Part shown: positions 32,814-41,973 of the stretch, piece by piece | Position numbering within the stretch: position 1 is the first letter of the stretch | How the letters are laid out: every line of letters starts with the position of its first letter | From: a virus | Virus record (IMG/VR): IMGVR_UViG_3300013285_000475 | Coordinates: 1 to 42,431 of that record | Direction: 5' to 3' (one strand) | DNA length: 42,431 bases | Position numbers and translations under genes: made by a program | Notes under the pieces: generated by a model | Databases searched by the model: none | Told to the model about the DNA's origin: nothing | What the model saw: the letters and a program-made list of their open reading frames with translations, nothing else

Positions 32814-33275
32814 TTATCTACGGGGTTCGCCTCTTATTGCTGTTAACACACTATTTAAATAGTCTGCGGCTTTAGTTATCTTGCTTTGTTGCCAAGCATC
32901 AAGCCCATCTTGTTCACTACGTTGTTTAATAATATCAAATAGTTTTTTGGCGTTGATATAAACACTTTTTAGTTCGCTTGTAGCCATTGCAATTTCGTGG
33001 TCCTCTGATACATTATCGGATTGGCCAAATGGAGATACAGGAACCCATTTAGTTCCTTGTTTTTGTATCCATTTTTTAGGATCAAATTTACTGCGAATAA
33101 TTCCTGCTACTTTAAGAGCATCTTCGATACTATCTCTATATCCCATACTACGTGCTTTTGGTTCGTCAAGATTATGAACCATACGTTGTTTAACTTTACC
33201 GGAGGTATTGTCATATATGTACCAAAGATTCGATTCGTCGTTTTGATATGCTTCAAATAATTGTTCTATTTTCAT
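32814..33275 (-). CDS. Putative virion-internal protein
   Basis: A 153-residue protein. The ATG at 33275 overlaps the Dps stop as ATGA and has AAAGG upstream; a TTG at 33299 is rejected. The N-terminus MKIEQLFEAYQND has the LFE|A pattern that a T4-type prohead protease would cut. The middle (NLWYIYDNTSGKVKQRMVHN, MGYRDSIEDALKVAGIIRSK) looks like a small alpha/beta domain; the C-terminus is helical (ITKAADYLNSVLTAIRG). Not recognised beyond that. Confidence 0.65.
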   Translation of the reverse strand: MKIEQLFEAYQNDESNLWYIYDNTSGKVKQRMVHNLDEPKARSMGYRDSIEDALKVAGIIRSKFDPKKWIQKQGTKWVPVSPFGQSDNVSEDHEIAMATSELKSVYINAKKLFDIIKQRSEQDGLDAWQQSKITKAADYLNSVLTAIRGEPRR

Positions 33276-33706
33276 GATATACTTGCCTTTAACATCCAAC
33301 CGTGCTTGCGATGCGCATCCATGCGCTCTGCTAAGAAATTACTAAACCCATGTTCTCCCGCGGCCTCAGCACGATCATATACCATCTTTAAAATCTTGAT
33401 TATTTTTTCATTGTCTTGCAGTAGTTCAGCAACCATACCTTCTTTAGTAGGCAATTGATTTTCGTCTGCCACTTGAGTTAGCATACTAAATCTACTTAGG
33501 CTAGCAGGAACAAATGATCCTAAACTGCGAATTTTTTCTGCAAACTCGTCAATACTTCCGTAAACTTCTTCATAAATTCCGCCAAACAGTTGATGATATT
33601 CTAAGAAATCAGGTCCTGTAACATTCCAGTGAAAGTTATGCGCTTTCAGATAAAAACTGAATTCACTGGCAAAGGCTATTTTACTTGAGTTGAGCAGGTC
33701 TTCCAT
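33272..33706 (-). CDS. Dps/ferritin-like protein
   Basis: A 144-residue four-helix protein. AHNFHWNVTGPDFLEYHQLF (22-41), then EEVYGSIDEFAEKIRSLG, matches the Dps signature with ferroxidase-type residues: His near 23 and 26 and Asp/Glu in FLEYHQ and IDEFAEKI. Dps dodecamers bind DNA and store iron while consuming peroxide. Bacterial Dps is ~160 residues; this one is slightly shorter and lacks a long basic tail. In the phage it could protect DNA in the infected cell or in the capsid. It sits among putative virion-internal proteins, five bases from the 1298-residue gene. Confidence 0.85.
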   Translation of the reverse strand: MEDLLNSSKIAFASEFSFYLKAHNFHWNVTGPDFLEYHQLFGGIYEEVYGSIDEFAEKIRSLGSFVPASLSRFSMLTQVADENQLPTKEGMVAELLQDNEKIIKILKMVYDRAEAAGEHGFSNFLAERMDAHRKHGWMLKASIS

Positions 33707-33710
33707 AATG

Positions 33711-36700
33711 TTATTTATTTTCTAAAAGGCGTATAGCACGAGACATTTCTCGTTCCCAAGCCTCGCCTATTTCTACATGTTTATGTTTGGCTTCTTTTTT
33801 CTTGTTCTTGTGTGCGCCAGCGGCACCACCACCAATTCCAGCCATAGCATTTTTGGCTACAGGATTGCGTGGCTTAGGAGGTTCGATGCCTTTTGGTTTT
33901 TTAGTGTACGTCATAGCCTTAACTCCACGCTTGTGTTCGTCTAAATCTTCATTTGCAGGAACACAGTTAGGTACTGTACGCTTACCTTTCTTCTTCATAC
34001 CAATCTGTTTGTAGCCTTTCCAACATGCTTCATCTAGGCTTTCCATAGGAACTTTAACACCACGCTTCTGGAGTTCTTGTTGTAACGCCTGTAGTTTGTT
34101 CGGACTTCGAGAAATAGCATTACGTATATCACCTGCTATTTTGCTCGGTAGTTTTCTCAGCACATCATTTACTATGTCTTCTGCTTGACTACGTTGTTGG
34201 CCTATTGCAGGATCTTTAGGAGTCTTAGGAGCCTTTTCAACATCATCGTCATCTTCGTAATCGCTTAATTCTAAATCACTTAGGTATTGTTCGTATTCTT
34301 CTCTATTGTGCATCCAACGACGAGCATTGTTGGCTAAAGGAGCATAATTTAACTTAGCACCTATTTCAGCAAGTATATCTGGAAGTTCTTTACTGATAGC
34401 ACTAAAGCCTTTAGCACTTTCAATTTTGCCTTTGATTTCTGTACCTCGTAAAAATTGTTGTAAAGGTACTGTGATCTTTGTATTCTGTTTACTTAGGTCA
34501 TACAATTCATTTTGTAGTCTATTAAAATAGAATGTTTGGAACCAACGACTACCAACTCCGCCTGCAACCATACCAAACCCTTTTAGATCACCGTGGCTAT
34601 CGTAATAACGTTTTGCCATATATTTCAGTGTTTCGTATAGAGAAGTAATTGGTTCTGCAATATCAGTTGCTATAGTTCTTAATGTACCTTTAAGTTCGTT
34701 CGACTCGTCTAACTCAATACTTTCAGCGGCACCTCCAACTAGGTCTCCTGCTCTTGCTGGACGATTCTTACTTGGTCCTGTGTTCTTCCATTGCCCTGCC
34801 GGCCCTAATTTGTTTTTCTTAGATCCTGTAAATGTGCTCTTTGACAGCATTGCTTCTGCTACTGGTTGTGGTTGCATTGGTATCTCCGGTTCTACTGTAT
34901 TTTTAATTCCCATACCTTTTCGAGTAGTATTCATTAGATGTTTAATCCAATCTGTTGATAATTTTTTAGCACCAAAATTGCCGCCGTTAAATGCATCAGT
35001 CCATACGGCTAATTGTTGTTTTGGTTGATCGTTCTTTAAACTGTTGCGTAGTTGTGTAAAACTTACACCAGCACCACGTGGAGTTGGTTCTAGTTTAACA
35101 TCCACATGTTCGTATCCTTGGAACTTATTAACAGCATTCATTAATGCATTAGCAATACTCATTCCTTTTTGATCTTCACCTACCATAATAATAATATTAT
35201 CATATTTAGGTGGTTGGCCAGGACGGGGTTGTATTAATTCGTGTTTAATTTTTAATGTTAATGTTCCGCCCTGTTCTGTAACGGCACTAATATTGTTTGC
35301 ATATTGCGGATATAGCATGTGCCATGTTTTAACTTTTTCAGAAACAGGTATGGGATCGTCTTTACCAACAGCATTACCGATAAACAAGTAAGGATCGCCA
35401 CCGACTTCTTTAGCCTTGTTAATAGTTAAGGCAAATAATTCTTGATGTCCTTTATGTCCAGCAAAACTACCAATAGCCACTACAGCAGTTTTACCGCCTG
35501 CCTGTTGTCCGCCGGACAATCGTCTTTGTTGTGCGGCCTGTTTAGCAGCCATCTTTGCGGCTGTTTTGGTAGCAACAACATCTTTGAATAGATCAGTAGT
35601 AACTTTAACAGGACCGTTACGACTGTTTATAATAATACCTTCGTAATCTTTGCCTAACATATCTCTACCAACTATGTTAGGATGTGATATAATAATATCT
35701 GCTAACTTTTCTTTCATTGGTTGAATAACTTGGTTGGCCTCTTGTTTGGCTGTACGTTTGTTACTCAATATCATATCTCGTAACGCTTCAAGATTTACCA
35801 AAGGATCAATAATTCCTGTAGCATCAATATCCCCGTTAGTAGTTAAACTGTTATCTATAAAAACAGTTGAACCTATTTGTTTTAGACTTTTTAGTTCTTG
35901 AACAATTTGATCACTATCTGGATGTTGCTCGCCTGTGCTTGAAACTTGAGCAAAGAATGGAACCAATGCTAATTTGACACCGTTTGGAAGTTTATTGTAC
36001 TTGACACTTACAAATTTAAGTTTGCCATCAATTTCTTCAGCCATAGGTACGTATAATACTTCTACATGTACCTTAACATCTTTTAAAAAGTCAGGACCTA
36101 ATTTTTTATCAATACCGGCAATAGTTGTAATGACCTGATCAAACAATCCGTCATAATTTTGAGCACGTTCTAGTTGTCCGGGATCAGTAATCCCTTGAGA
36201 GTTTGCCCATGCCATACTAGCACCGGGTTCAAATATAGGACCTAATTTTTGTGGTTCGTAAAATGGTCTACCTGCTGAGTCTTTACCAAAACGTCCACCT
36301 AATCCGTCCACCTTGACGTTCATAGATACATTACCAAGATTCAGTTTACCGTTGCTACCTTTTAGTTCGTCTAATAAATCTAAAAAATCTATGTCCTTCA
36401 TTTTTTGTAAATGAACAACACCTTTGCGTTTACTTTGAACTACTTCTCCTGTTTCGTCTGCTTCCCTCAATGACTCTGCTGTTCTTTTGTAAGTGGAATA
36501 ATAAGTTTGAACCATCTGTGTTAAGTTAGAGGGCGGAGTCATTTTTAATCCTGCAAGCATCTTACTCACTGCGGCTTCTTTCTCACTAGCATCTCGTTCT
36601 GGATCGTTTTTATATAAACCCTGTGCCGCCGGTCCATACAACTTAATTAAAAACCCTTGTAATACTGTTTCTTTTTCTTCTGGGCGTAATACAGTATTCA

Positions 36701-37607
36701 TAATTTCTAAGATACCTGTAAATGACCAAAATTTAGGAACCAGTTGTTTAACCTGTTGTGGAGTTATTCTATCTCCAAATAGGGTAGTTAAAATACTTGT
36801 TACATCATTATTATAACCACTAGGAGGTAATGCCTTCATAACAGGCAAACCGTCTCTAATCATTGGTTGACCAGTTTGTGGATCTACAACCGGTTGGTAT
36901 TTGGCACGAAGCCCGCCACCTTCCTTTGAACTAACGGCAAAACTAAACATGTTATCTCTTACAGGTGCTTTGCCTTTAGTAGTATAGAATTCTTTACTGC
37001 TAAGTGTTCCCAATGCTTGAATAATCCATTTATGGAATACACCTTTTATTCCCTGTTGAAGATCTTCCCAAGCACTAGAGTGACTGAATTTAGACCAGTC
37101 AGTGGGTTTACTGTTTTCGTAATCTACAAATTCCAAGTCAATTTGTACTTTGATAGGAGGATCTTGAAATTCCCAAAGGCTTAAAAACTGTTCATTGCCT
37201 TTATCATAGCCTATTAATGTAGCACCACTTATTTGTTTGCCCTGCATTGCCGTTAAGAACTGCTGTAAATCAGGTATAAGTGTTTTATCAACTTGTGTAT
37301 CTATGTCACCTACCCTAGGTTTAACTCGAGTAAATTCTTCATCCGGAATATTGGTATCAAAGAAGTGTAGACTTGATCCACTTAAAAATTCTCTATTTTG
37401 TAATACCTGGGCATTCCATAATTCTTTTTTACGAAGTTTTTTAAATGAACTATTAATCCCTAATAGCAGTTTGTTTAACAAGGGAACCATGAAACCTCGA
37501 TTGTGAACCTGAAGATTTATAGCATCTGCTGTTGCACCACCGATGGTGGCATTACCACCTTCTGCTATTGAGGAGTTTGTTCTTTTGAATATTTCGTTAA
37601 GGAACAA
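33711..37607 (-). CDS. Polyprotein with three nucleotidyltransferase-like domains
   Basis: A 1298-residue protein. Domain 1 (~30-230): polymerase-beta-type nucleotidyltransferase pattern SGSS (76-79), GDIDTQVD (D101, D103) and VQIDLEF (D157). Domain 2 (~395-680): ligase-type pattern K432-V-D-G, HVEVLYV (E516), YEGIII (E656, G657) and KVTTDLF (668-674). Domain 3 (~705-900): cytidylyltransferase/NMNAT pattern GSFAGHKGH (H718, H721) and VSFTQLR (848-854). The C-terminal 400 residues include helices, an acidic stretch (1116-1124) and a CWKGYKQIG...VPNCVP module (1195-1216). N-terminus MFLNEIFKR...SIAEGG and QPVAEA (E918) resemble prohead-protease sites. Probably packaged and processed; substrates unknown. 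In phages only the third domain is usually named (cytidylyltransferase). Confidence 0.72.
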   Translation of the reverse strand: MFLNEIFKRTNSSIAEGGNATIGGATADAINLQVHNRGFMVPLLNKLLLGINSSFKKLRKKELWNAQVLQNREFLSGSSLHFFDTNIPDEEFTRVKPRVGDIDTQVDKTLIPDLQQFLTAMQGKQISGATLIGYDKGNEQFLSLWEFQDPPIKVQIDLEFVDYENSKPTDWSKFSHSSAWEDLQQGIKGVFHKWIIQALGTLSSKEFYTTKGKAPVRDNMFSFAVSSKEGGGLRAKYQPVVDPQTGQPMIRDGLPVMKALPPSGYNNDVTSILTTLFGDRITPQQVKQLVPKFWSFTGILEIMNTVLRPEEKETVLQGFLIKLYGPAAQGLYKNDPERDASEKEAAVSKMLAGLKMTPPSNLTQMVQTYYSTYKRTAESLREADETGEVVQSKRKGVVHLQKMKDIDFLDLLDELKGSNGKLNLGNVSMNVKVDGLGGRFGKDSAGRPFYEPQKLGPIFEPGASMAWANSQGITDPGQLERAQNYDGLFDQVITTIAGIDKKLGPDFLKDVKVHVEVLYVPMAEEIDGKLKFVSVKYNKLPNGVKLALVPFFAQVSSTGEQHPDSDQIVQELKSLKQIGSTVFIDNSLTTNGDIDATGIIDPLVNLEALRDMILSNKRTAKQEANQVIQPMKEKLADIIISHPNIVGRDMLGKDYEGIIINSRNGPVKVTTDLFKDVVATKTAAKMAAKQAAQQRRLSGGQQAGGKTAVVAIGSFAGHKGHQELFALTINKAKEVGGDPYLFIGNAVGKDDPIPVSEKVKTWHMLYPQYANNISAVTEQGGTLTLKIKHELIQPRPGQPPKYDNIIIMVGEDQKGMSIANALMNAVNKFQGYEHVDVKLEPTPRGAGVSFTQLRNSLKNDQPKQQLAVWTDAFNGGNFGAKKLSTDWIKHLMNTTRKGMGIKNTVEPEIPMQPQPVAEAMLSKSTFTGSKKNKLGPAGQWKNTGPSKNRPARAGDLVGGAAESIELDESNELKGTLRTIATDIAEPITSLYETLKYMAKRYYDSHGDLKGFGMVAGGVGSRWFQTFYFNRLQNELYDLSKQNTKITVPLQQFLRGTEIKGKIESAKGFSAISKELPDILAEIGAKLNYAPLANNARRWMHNREEYEQYLSDLELSDYEDDDDVEKAPKTPKDPAIGQQRSQAEDIVNDVLRKLPSKIAGDIRNAISRSPNKLQALQQELQKRGVKVPMESLDEACWKGYKQIGMKKKGKRTVPNCVPANEDLDEHKRGVKAMTYTKKPKGIEPPKPRNPVAKNAMAGIGGGAAGAHKNKKKEAKHKHVEIGEAWEREMSRAIRLLENK

Positions 37608-37608
37608 A

Positions 37609-37983
37609 TTAATCCCCTAACTGGAATTCGCCTTTGAGTATTTCTTTGTTACACTCGTTAGCAAATAATTCACACATATCGTGGCGGAATTTTTTATGGA
37701 ACATCTTTATAGGATCTTCCATCATTTTATTATGATGATAGAATTCCATACATCCTTTAGTTACTAAAGGTAACCAAATTGAGTTTTCATGTTCTTTAGT
37801 AGGATTACGATGGATTTGTTGAGCAATAGGAATGAATTGCTCTTTATGGAGTTTATCGTTGTGAAGAATGAACTCGTATATTGCTTCCGCAAGTTCGGCT
37901 TCTTCGTATTTCTTTTTATGTTTTTCGTCTTCTTTTTTAGCGCCAGCGGCGTCATAAGACCCAAAAAATTCGTTTAATAGCAT
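37609..37983 (-). CDS. Putative virion-internal or accessory protein
   Basis: A 124-residue helical protein opening with MLLNEFFGSYDAAG, close in style to MFLNEIFKR of the 1298-residue gene that follows after one base. Residues 16-35 are strongly charged (KKEDEKHKKKYEEAELAEAI), and the rest is His/Lys/Cys-rich helices (FYHHNKMMEDPIKMFHKKF, CELFANECNKEIL). No family recognised. The leader contains GGAGTATAC and AGGGG. Confidence 0.6.
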   Translation of the reverse strand: MLLNEFFGSYDAAGAKKEDEKHKKKYEEAELAEAIYEFILHNDKLHKEQFIPIAQQIHRNPTKEHENSIWLPLVTKGCMEFYHHNKMMEDPIKMFHKKFRHDMCELFANECNKEILKGEFQLGD

Positions 37984-38029
37984 ATTTGTGCCCCTGTATA
38001 CTCCAGATAGAGTATTTAGCAGGATTTTA

Positions 38030-38485
38030 TTAGTAATTAAAGTTGATGAATAGCACGGTGCCTTGCGTACAGGTTACAATAGCACGGGTATACGAAAACA
38101 ATCCTGTAGATATTAATGAATCAGTTCTAAGACCATTTCCGTTCATGCTGTGTCCTAAGCCGGATCCTGCATTATATCCAGGACTTGCTTCGTTGTAACT
38201 GAATAGTCCGTCATCTAAATCAAACCAGTCTGTTTCTGCTGGATCTAAACTCAGTGTGCCTTGCAGAAGAACAGTTCCTAAAAAATTAGGAGTGTTTGTA
38301 AGAGCAAATGTCTGTTGACCTGTAGTGGTACCGTAATATCCGGGACCTTTTTCTTGAAAACTAACAAAAGTTTTAGGACCATGCACTCCGATAGGATATA
38401 CTGGATAACTTGCGGCCGCACTTGTAGCGGTAGTTGCTATTCCTGTACTAACAATGAATTTGTATGTTTTACTGAGTGCTGACAT
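38030..38485 (-). CDS. Hypothetical structural-type protein
   Basis: A 151-residue beta-rich protein, Gly/Thr/Ser-rich, with no charged catalytic clusters: ATTATSAAASYPVYPIGVHG, SFQEKGPGYYGTTTGQQTFA and FNEASPGYNAGSGLG-like stretches, ending in VTCTQGTVLFINFNY. Its composition fits a virion surface or tail decoration protein rather than an enzyme. It lies between a perfect inverted repeat (38487-38508) and the 124-residue gene. Confidence 0.6.
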   Translation of the reverse strand: MSALSKTYKFIVSTGIATTATSAAASYPVYPIGVHGPKTFVSFQEKGPGYYGTTTGQQTFALTNTPNFLGTVLLQGTLSLDPAETDWFDLDDGLFSYNEASPGYNAGSGLGHSMNGNGLRTDSLISTGLFSYTRAIVTCTQGTVLFINFNY

Positions 38486-38486
38486 A

Positions 38487-38508
38487 ATATAGGTTCTTAA
38501 ACCTATAT
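38487..38508. repeat. Perfect inverted repeat filling an intergenic gap
   Basis: ATATAGGTT-CTTA-AACCTATAT: 9-bp arms (38487-38495, 38500-38508) and a 4-base loop occupy nearly the whole space between the 232-residue gene and the 151-residue gene. A CATAAATA box (38506-38513, minus strand), one base from the T4 late consensus, overlaps it. Confidence 0.7.
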
Positions 38509-39207
38509 TTATGCCGCCTCTTCGGTGTCACTTGCAATGTATTCTTGGATATGTTTGATGTTTGTACCTAAGAATAATGCGGCCATTGAAGTATCACCTT
38601 GCGTTTTACAATAAAAGAAGGGATTTTGTACATACCAAGTTAATCCGGATAAAAATCTAATGGTAGATTTGCTGATGCGATATTGTTCTTTACCATATAT
38701 CCATTTCCAAAATTTTTCTCGATCAAGATTAGGCATATTTTCACGTAGTGTAATCCTGTATTGATATTTTTCATACGGCAATGTGTTAACCAATATTTTT
38801 CTATTGTTGCTTAATAAAAAATCTAAAGATTCTTTATCTTTAGGTTTATAAACAGCATCGATGAAATCTGGAATTCGTTTAACGAGATCGTCAACAATTT
38901 TTTCGTCTGCACAGAAAAGGCTAAAGGTACTATTCTCAGTTCTAATTTTTATACCGAGATCTCTTTGTTGAAGAACATACCTTTCAATTTCCCAGGCAAA
39001 TCTTCGAAATTGAGTATTGCCTATGGCTTTAATACTTTGACCTGGATACATTGCAGGTTTAATTTTAGAGCCATTTTTAAATTTGCCTAACATTGAGTAT
39101 GTAAACCCATGCCGGTCATATCCCAAACATCCGGCATGAGGTACATTACATTCTACCTTATAAGGGTATTTGTTATAGAACAGTTTTTCAGTTGGCAGGT
39201 ACTTCAT
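38509..39207 (-). CDS. Hypothetical protein
   Basis: A 232-residue mixed alpha/beta protein, not recognised. It begins KLFYNKYPYKVECNVPH and contains NSTFSLFCADEKIVDDLVKR, ILVNTLPYEKYQYRITLREN and a C-terminal helical region (TSMAALFLGTNIKHIQEYIA). The paired KYPYKV and KYQYRI strands look like a repeated beta unit. It overlaps the ClpA gene by 20 bases and so is likely translated with it. Function unknown. Confidence 0.6.
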   Translation of the reverse strand: MKYLPTEKLFYNKYPYKVECNVPHAGCLGYDRHGFTYSMLGKFKNGSKIKPAMYPGQSIKAIGNTQFRRFAWEIERYVLQQRDLGIKIRTENSTFSLFCADEKIVDDLVKRIPDFIDAVYKPKDKESLDFLLSNNRKILVNTLPYEKYQYRITLRENMPNLDREKFWKWIYGKEQYRISKSTIRFLSGLTWYVQNPFFYCKTQGDTSMAALFLGTNIKHIQEYIASDTEEAA

Positions 39208-41461
39208 CGATGTTTTCTTTTATAGGCACTACTACAGGTAGCACTTCTACATAGTTTAACACAATTTTATCTTTACTACAACCTACTTCTACAACTCCGC
39301 CATTGGTAAGATTACCAAATAGGATTTCCTTACTTAATGGCTTCTTGATCATTTCGTCAATTGTACGTGCTAGCGGTCTAGCACCCATTTTACGATTGAA
39401 TCCTTTCTTGATTAATAACTCTGCGGCATCTGCTGTAAGTTTAACAGCAACATGTTTGTCTTTAAGTAAACTGTTCAATTCGTCGATAAACTTCTTAACA
39501 ATCTTGGCCATTGTATTATGATCCAACTTGCCAAACTTAATAATGCCGTCTAAACGATTACGGAATTCTGGTTTAAAGAAGTTGTTGATAGCATCTTTGC
39601 CGTCATCATCACGTTCTAAACTTCCAAAACCCACTGCGTTCTTTTCAGCGTCCGCGGCACCTAAGTTTGAAGTCATAATAATAATTGCATTACGTCCATC
39701 TGCTACTTTACCGTTAGACCCTGTAACAAAGCCATTATCCATCAAGCCTAACAAGATATTAGCAACACTTGGATGTGCTTTTTCAATCTCGTCAAACAAA
39801 ATAACGGCATTTGGATGCTCTTGTAGTTTAGTAATCAATTGACCTGCATTGTCCTCAAAACCAACATAGCCCGGAGGAGCACCAATGAACTTGGCCACCG
39901 AGTGCTGTTCTTGATATTCGCTCATGTCAAAACGTACAAGTTGTACATCTAAACTAGCGGCTAGAACTTTAGCAGTTTCAGTTTTACCTACACCTGTTGG
40001 GCCAACAAACAAGAAGTTACCAACAGGACGATTGATTGATTTCAATCCTGCTTGAGCAATATAAATCTTGTCTAGTAAAATTTCAATTGCTGATTCTTGC
40101 CCAAATACTTTACCACGCATATTCTTATCAAGGTCTTTAAGATTCTTGTTTTCTTTTGCGGCAATACGTTCTACTGGTAAGTTTGCGGCTTTACTAACTT
40201 CAAATACAATTTCATCGTGATCGACGATGCCACCTTCTACATCTTTAATCTTAAAACGAGCACAGGCACAGTCAAGTAAGTCAATTGCTTTATCGGGCAA
40301 TTTCTTATCAGTCATATATTTGATACTATACTTGACTGAATCAATAACTGCTTGATTAGTAATCTTAACACCGTGATGTTTTTCGTAATACTTTTTAAGA
40401 CCTTTGATGATCTTAATAGCCAATACTTCACTTGGCTCATCAATTGTAACACGTTGGAATCGACGCATTAGGGCGCGATCTTTTTCAAAGTGTTTACGGA
40501 ATTCTTCCCAAGTAGTTGAAGCAATAACCTTTAGTACACCTTTGCCCAGTGCTGGTTTCAACATATTTGCCATATCGTTGCTACCACCGTTAACAGCACC
40601 AGCACCGCTCATCATGTGTGCTTCGTCAATAAACAGGATACACTTACCTTTTTTCTCAAGTGCCGCCAGTACCATCTTTAGGCGTTCTTCAAAGTCGCCA
40701 CGATATTTGCTACCAGCAAGCATAGCACTAATGTCTAGGCTATAAACAGTATGCTCTTGAATAAACTTTGGAACATTACCTTCGACAATCTTTTTAGCCA
40801 ATCCTTCTGCAATAGCAGTTTTACCTACACCAGGATCGCCAATCAACATTACATTAGACTTTTGTCGACGAGCAAGAATCAGTTGCATGTCTTCAATTTC
40901 TTTTTCACGTCCAATAACTGGATCAATCTTTTTCTGATTAACCTTGTTGTTTAAGTTAGAACAATATTGAACAATCATACGCTCAAGTTGGTTATTGCTG
41001 GCATCGCCAACTTCTTGACCTTCTTGTACAATTTCGTTGTTTACATATTCGATAAACTTATCTTTGTCAATTTTTGCCTTACGCATAAAGAAGTTAGCAA
41101 AACTTTTCTTTTCACTAAACAGGCTAATAAAACAATCAATTGGCTCGATTGTTTGACGTCCACTAAACAACACTTGTGTAAAAGCACGATTTAACATGCG
41201 TTCAACTGTATTGGTTTTCTTGGGCTTTTGATTTGGATTTGCAGTTTTAATATCTACTAGGTCAGTTTCAATGAACTTTTCAAGATTTTTCTTAAGTTGA
41301 TCAACTTCGGCACCGTAGTTTTTTAACAATTCGTTAAACTTCTGGTCTAGAACCATACTGTATAAAAAATGTTCAAGGGTAATATATTCGTGTTGTTGCT
41401 TTGATGCAAGACTAACTGCACGTTCAAACATTGCCTCGAGATCGCTATTTGGTTCTAACAT
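39188..41461 (-). CDS. clpA: ClpA-like AAA+ unfoldase
   Basis: A 757-residue Clp ATPase, nearly the length of E. coli ClpA (758). The N-domain spans ~1-145. AAA-1 has Walker [10 protein letters not shown] (208-216) and Walker B ILFIDEAH (275-282); AAA-2 has Walker [10 protein letters not shown] (487-495) and [10 protein letters not shown] (554-563). A long coiled-coil middle domain like ClpB is absent. A V-G-F tripeptide at 610-612 sits where ClpA carries its IGL loop (617-619) that docks on ClpP. So it may use host ClpP to degrade chosen proteins; no ClpP is in the window. It starts immediately after the peptide deformylase stop. Confidence 0.93.
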   Translation of the reverse strand: MLEPNSDLEAMFERAVSLASKQQHEYITLEHFLYSMVLDQKFNELLKNYGAEVDQLKKNLEKFIETDLVDIKTANPNQKPKKTNTVERMLNRAFTQVLFSGRQTIEPIDCFISLFSEKKSFANFFMRKAKIDKDKFIEYVNNEIVQEGQEVGDASNNQLERMIVQYCSNLNNKVNQKKIDPVIGREKEIEDMQLILARRQKSNVMLIGDPGVGKTAIAEGLAKKIVEGNVPKFIQEHTVYSLDISAMLAGSKYRGDFEERLKMVLAALEKKGKCILFIDEAHMMSGAGAVNGGSNDMANMLKPALGKGVLKVIASTTWEEFRKHFEKDRALMRRFQRVTIDEPSEVLAIKIIKGLKKYYEKHHGVKITNQAVIDSVKYSIKYMTDKKLPDKAIDLLDCACARFKIKDVEGGIVDHDEIVFEVSKAANLPVERIAAKENKNLKDLDKNMRGKVFGQESAIEILLDKIYIAQAGLKSINRPVGNFLFVGPTGVGKTETAKVLAASLDVQLVRFDMSEYQEQHSVAKFIGAPPGYVGFEDNAGQLITKLQEHPNAVILFDEIEKAHPSVANILLGLMDNGFVTGSNGKVADGRNAIIIMTSNLGAADAEKNAVGFGSLERDDDGKDAINNFFKPEFRNRLDGIIKFGKLDHNTMAKIVKKFIDELNSLLKDKHVAVKLTADAAELLIKKGFNRKMGARPLARTIDEMIKKPLSKEILFGNLTNGGVVEVGCSKDKIVLNYVEVLPVVVPIKENIDEVPAN

Positions 41462-41965
41462 TTATTTAAATTTCCTCTTTGATTTTGATTTCTTAACTGC
41501 CATCGCCCATTTAAGTGGACTGGTCCTATCTTTATATGTAATGCCTTCTAAATGATCTAACTCATGTAAGAAACATTTAGCATTATAATCTTCTAATATT
41601 TCAGTTTTGGTTTCTCCTGAAGAAGTTTTATAAGTTACTTGAATTGCCTTAGGACGTTTGATTTTAACATAAACTCCTGGAAAACTCAAACATCCTTCCT
41701 CCATATCGTATGTATCGTCGGTGTGTTTTTCAACAATTGGATTAAAAAATGCTTGTGCTGTATCCGGACTATCACTATGCCCCATAGTAAACACACGAGT
41801 TTGTATACCCACTTGATTAGCAGCCAATCCAATTGCCTTATTAGCAAACATAAACTCGATCATTTGTTTTTCTAATTCTTTTGGATCCATAACAGGATTC
41901 TCAAAATCAAATTCTGGCATACGTTCAGCCAATATATTATTTGGAAAAGTTATAAGTTTCAACAT
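41462..41965 (-). CDS. def: Peptide deformylase
   Basis: A 167-residue enzyme that removes the formyl group from new proteins. The three family motifs are present: GLAANQVGIQ (46-55; family GxGLAAxQ), EGCLSFPG with the metal-binding Cys, and HELDHLEG with the HExxH metal site. Phage versions often lack the C-terminal helix; this one instead ends in a basic KKSKSKRKFK tail. Peptide deformylase genes are common in marine phages. It is followed with no gap by ClpA and preceded after 8 bases by the DnaJ-like gene, forming a protein-quality group. Confidence 0.95.
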   Translation of the reverse strand: MLKLITFPNNILAERMPEFDFENPVMDPKELEKQMIEFMFANKAIGLAANQVGIQTRVFTMGHSDSPDTAQAFFNPIVEKHTDDTYDMEEGCLSFPGVYVKIKRPKAIQVTYKTSSGETKTEILEDYNAKCFLHELDHLEGITYKDRTSPLKWAMAVKKSKSKRKFK

Positions 41966-41973
41966 ACTAATAT

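Noticed and set aside
33276-33299. TTG start for the 153-aa virion-type protein
   Set aside because: The ATG at 33275 overlaps the Dps stop as ATGA, has AAAGG upstream and gives the targeting-like N-terminus MKIEQLFEA.
33714-33721. AATAAATA as a late promoter for dps
   Set aside because: It coincides with the last codons and stop of the 1298-aa gene and misses the TATAAATA consensus; likely chance in AT-rich DNA.
40404-40745. Plus-strand open frame opposite clpA (113 codons)
   Set aside because: Antisense to highly conserved ClpA AAA-1 coding sequence, with no start context.
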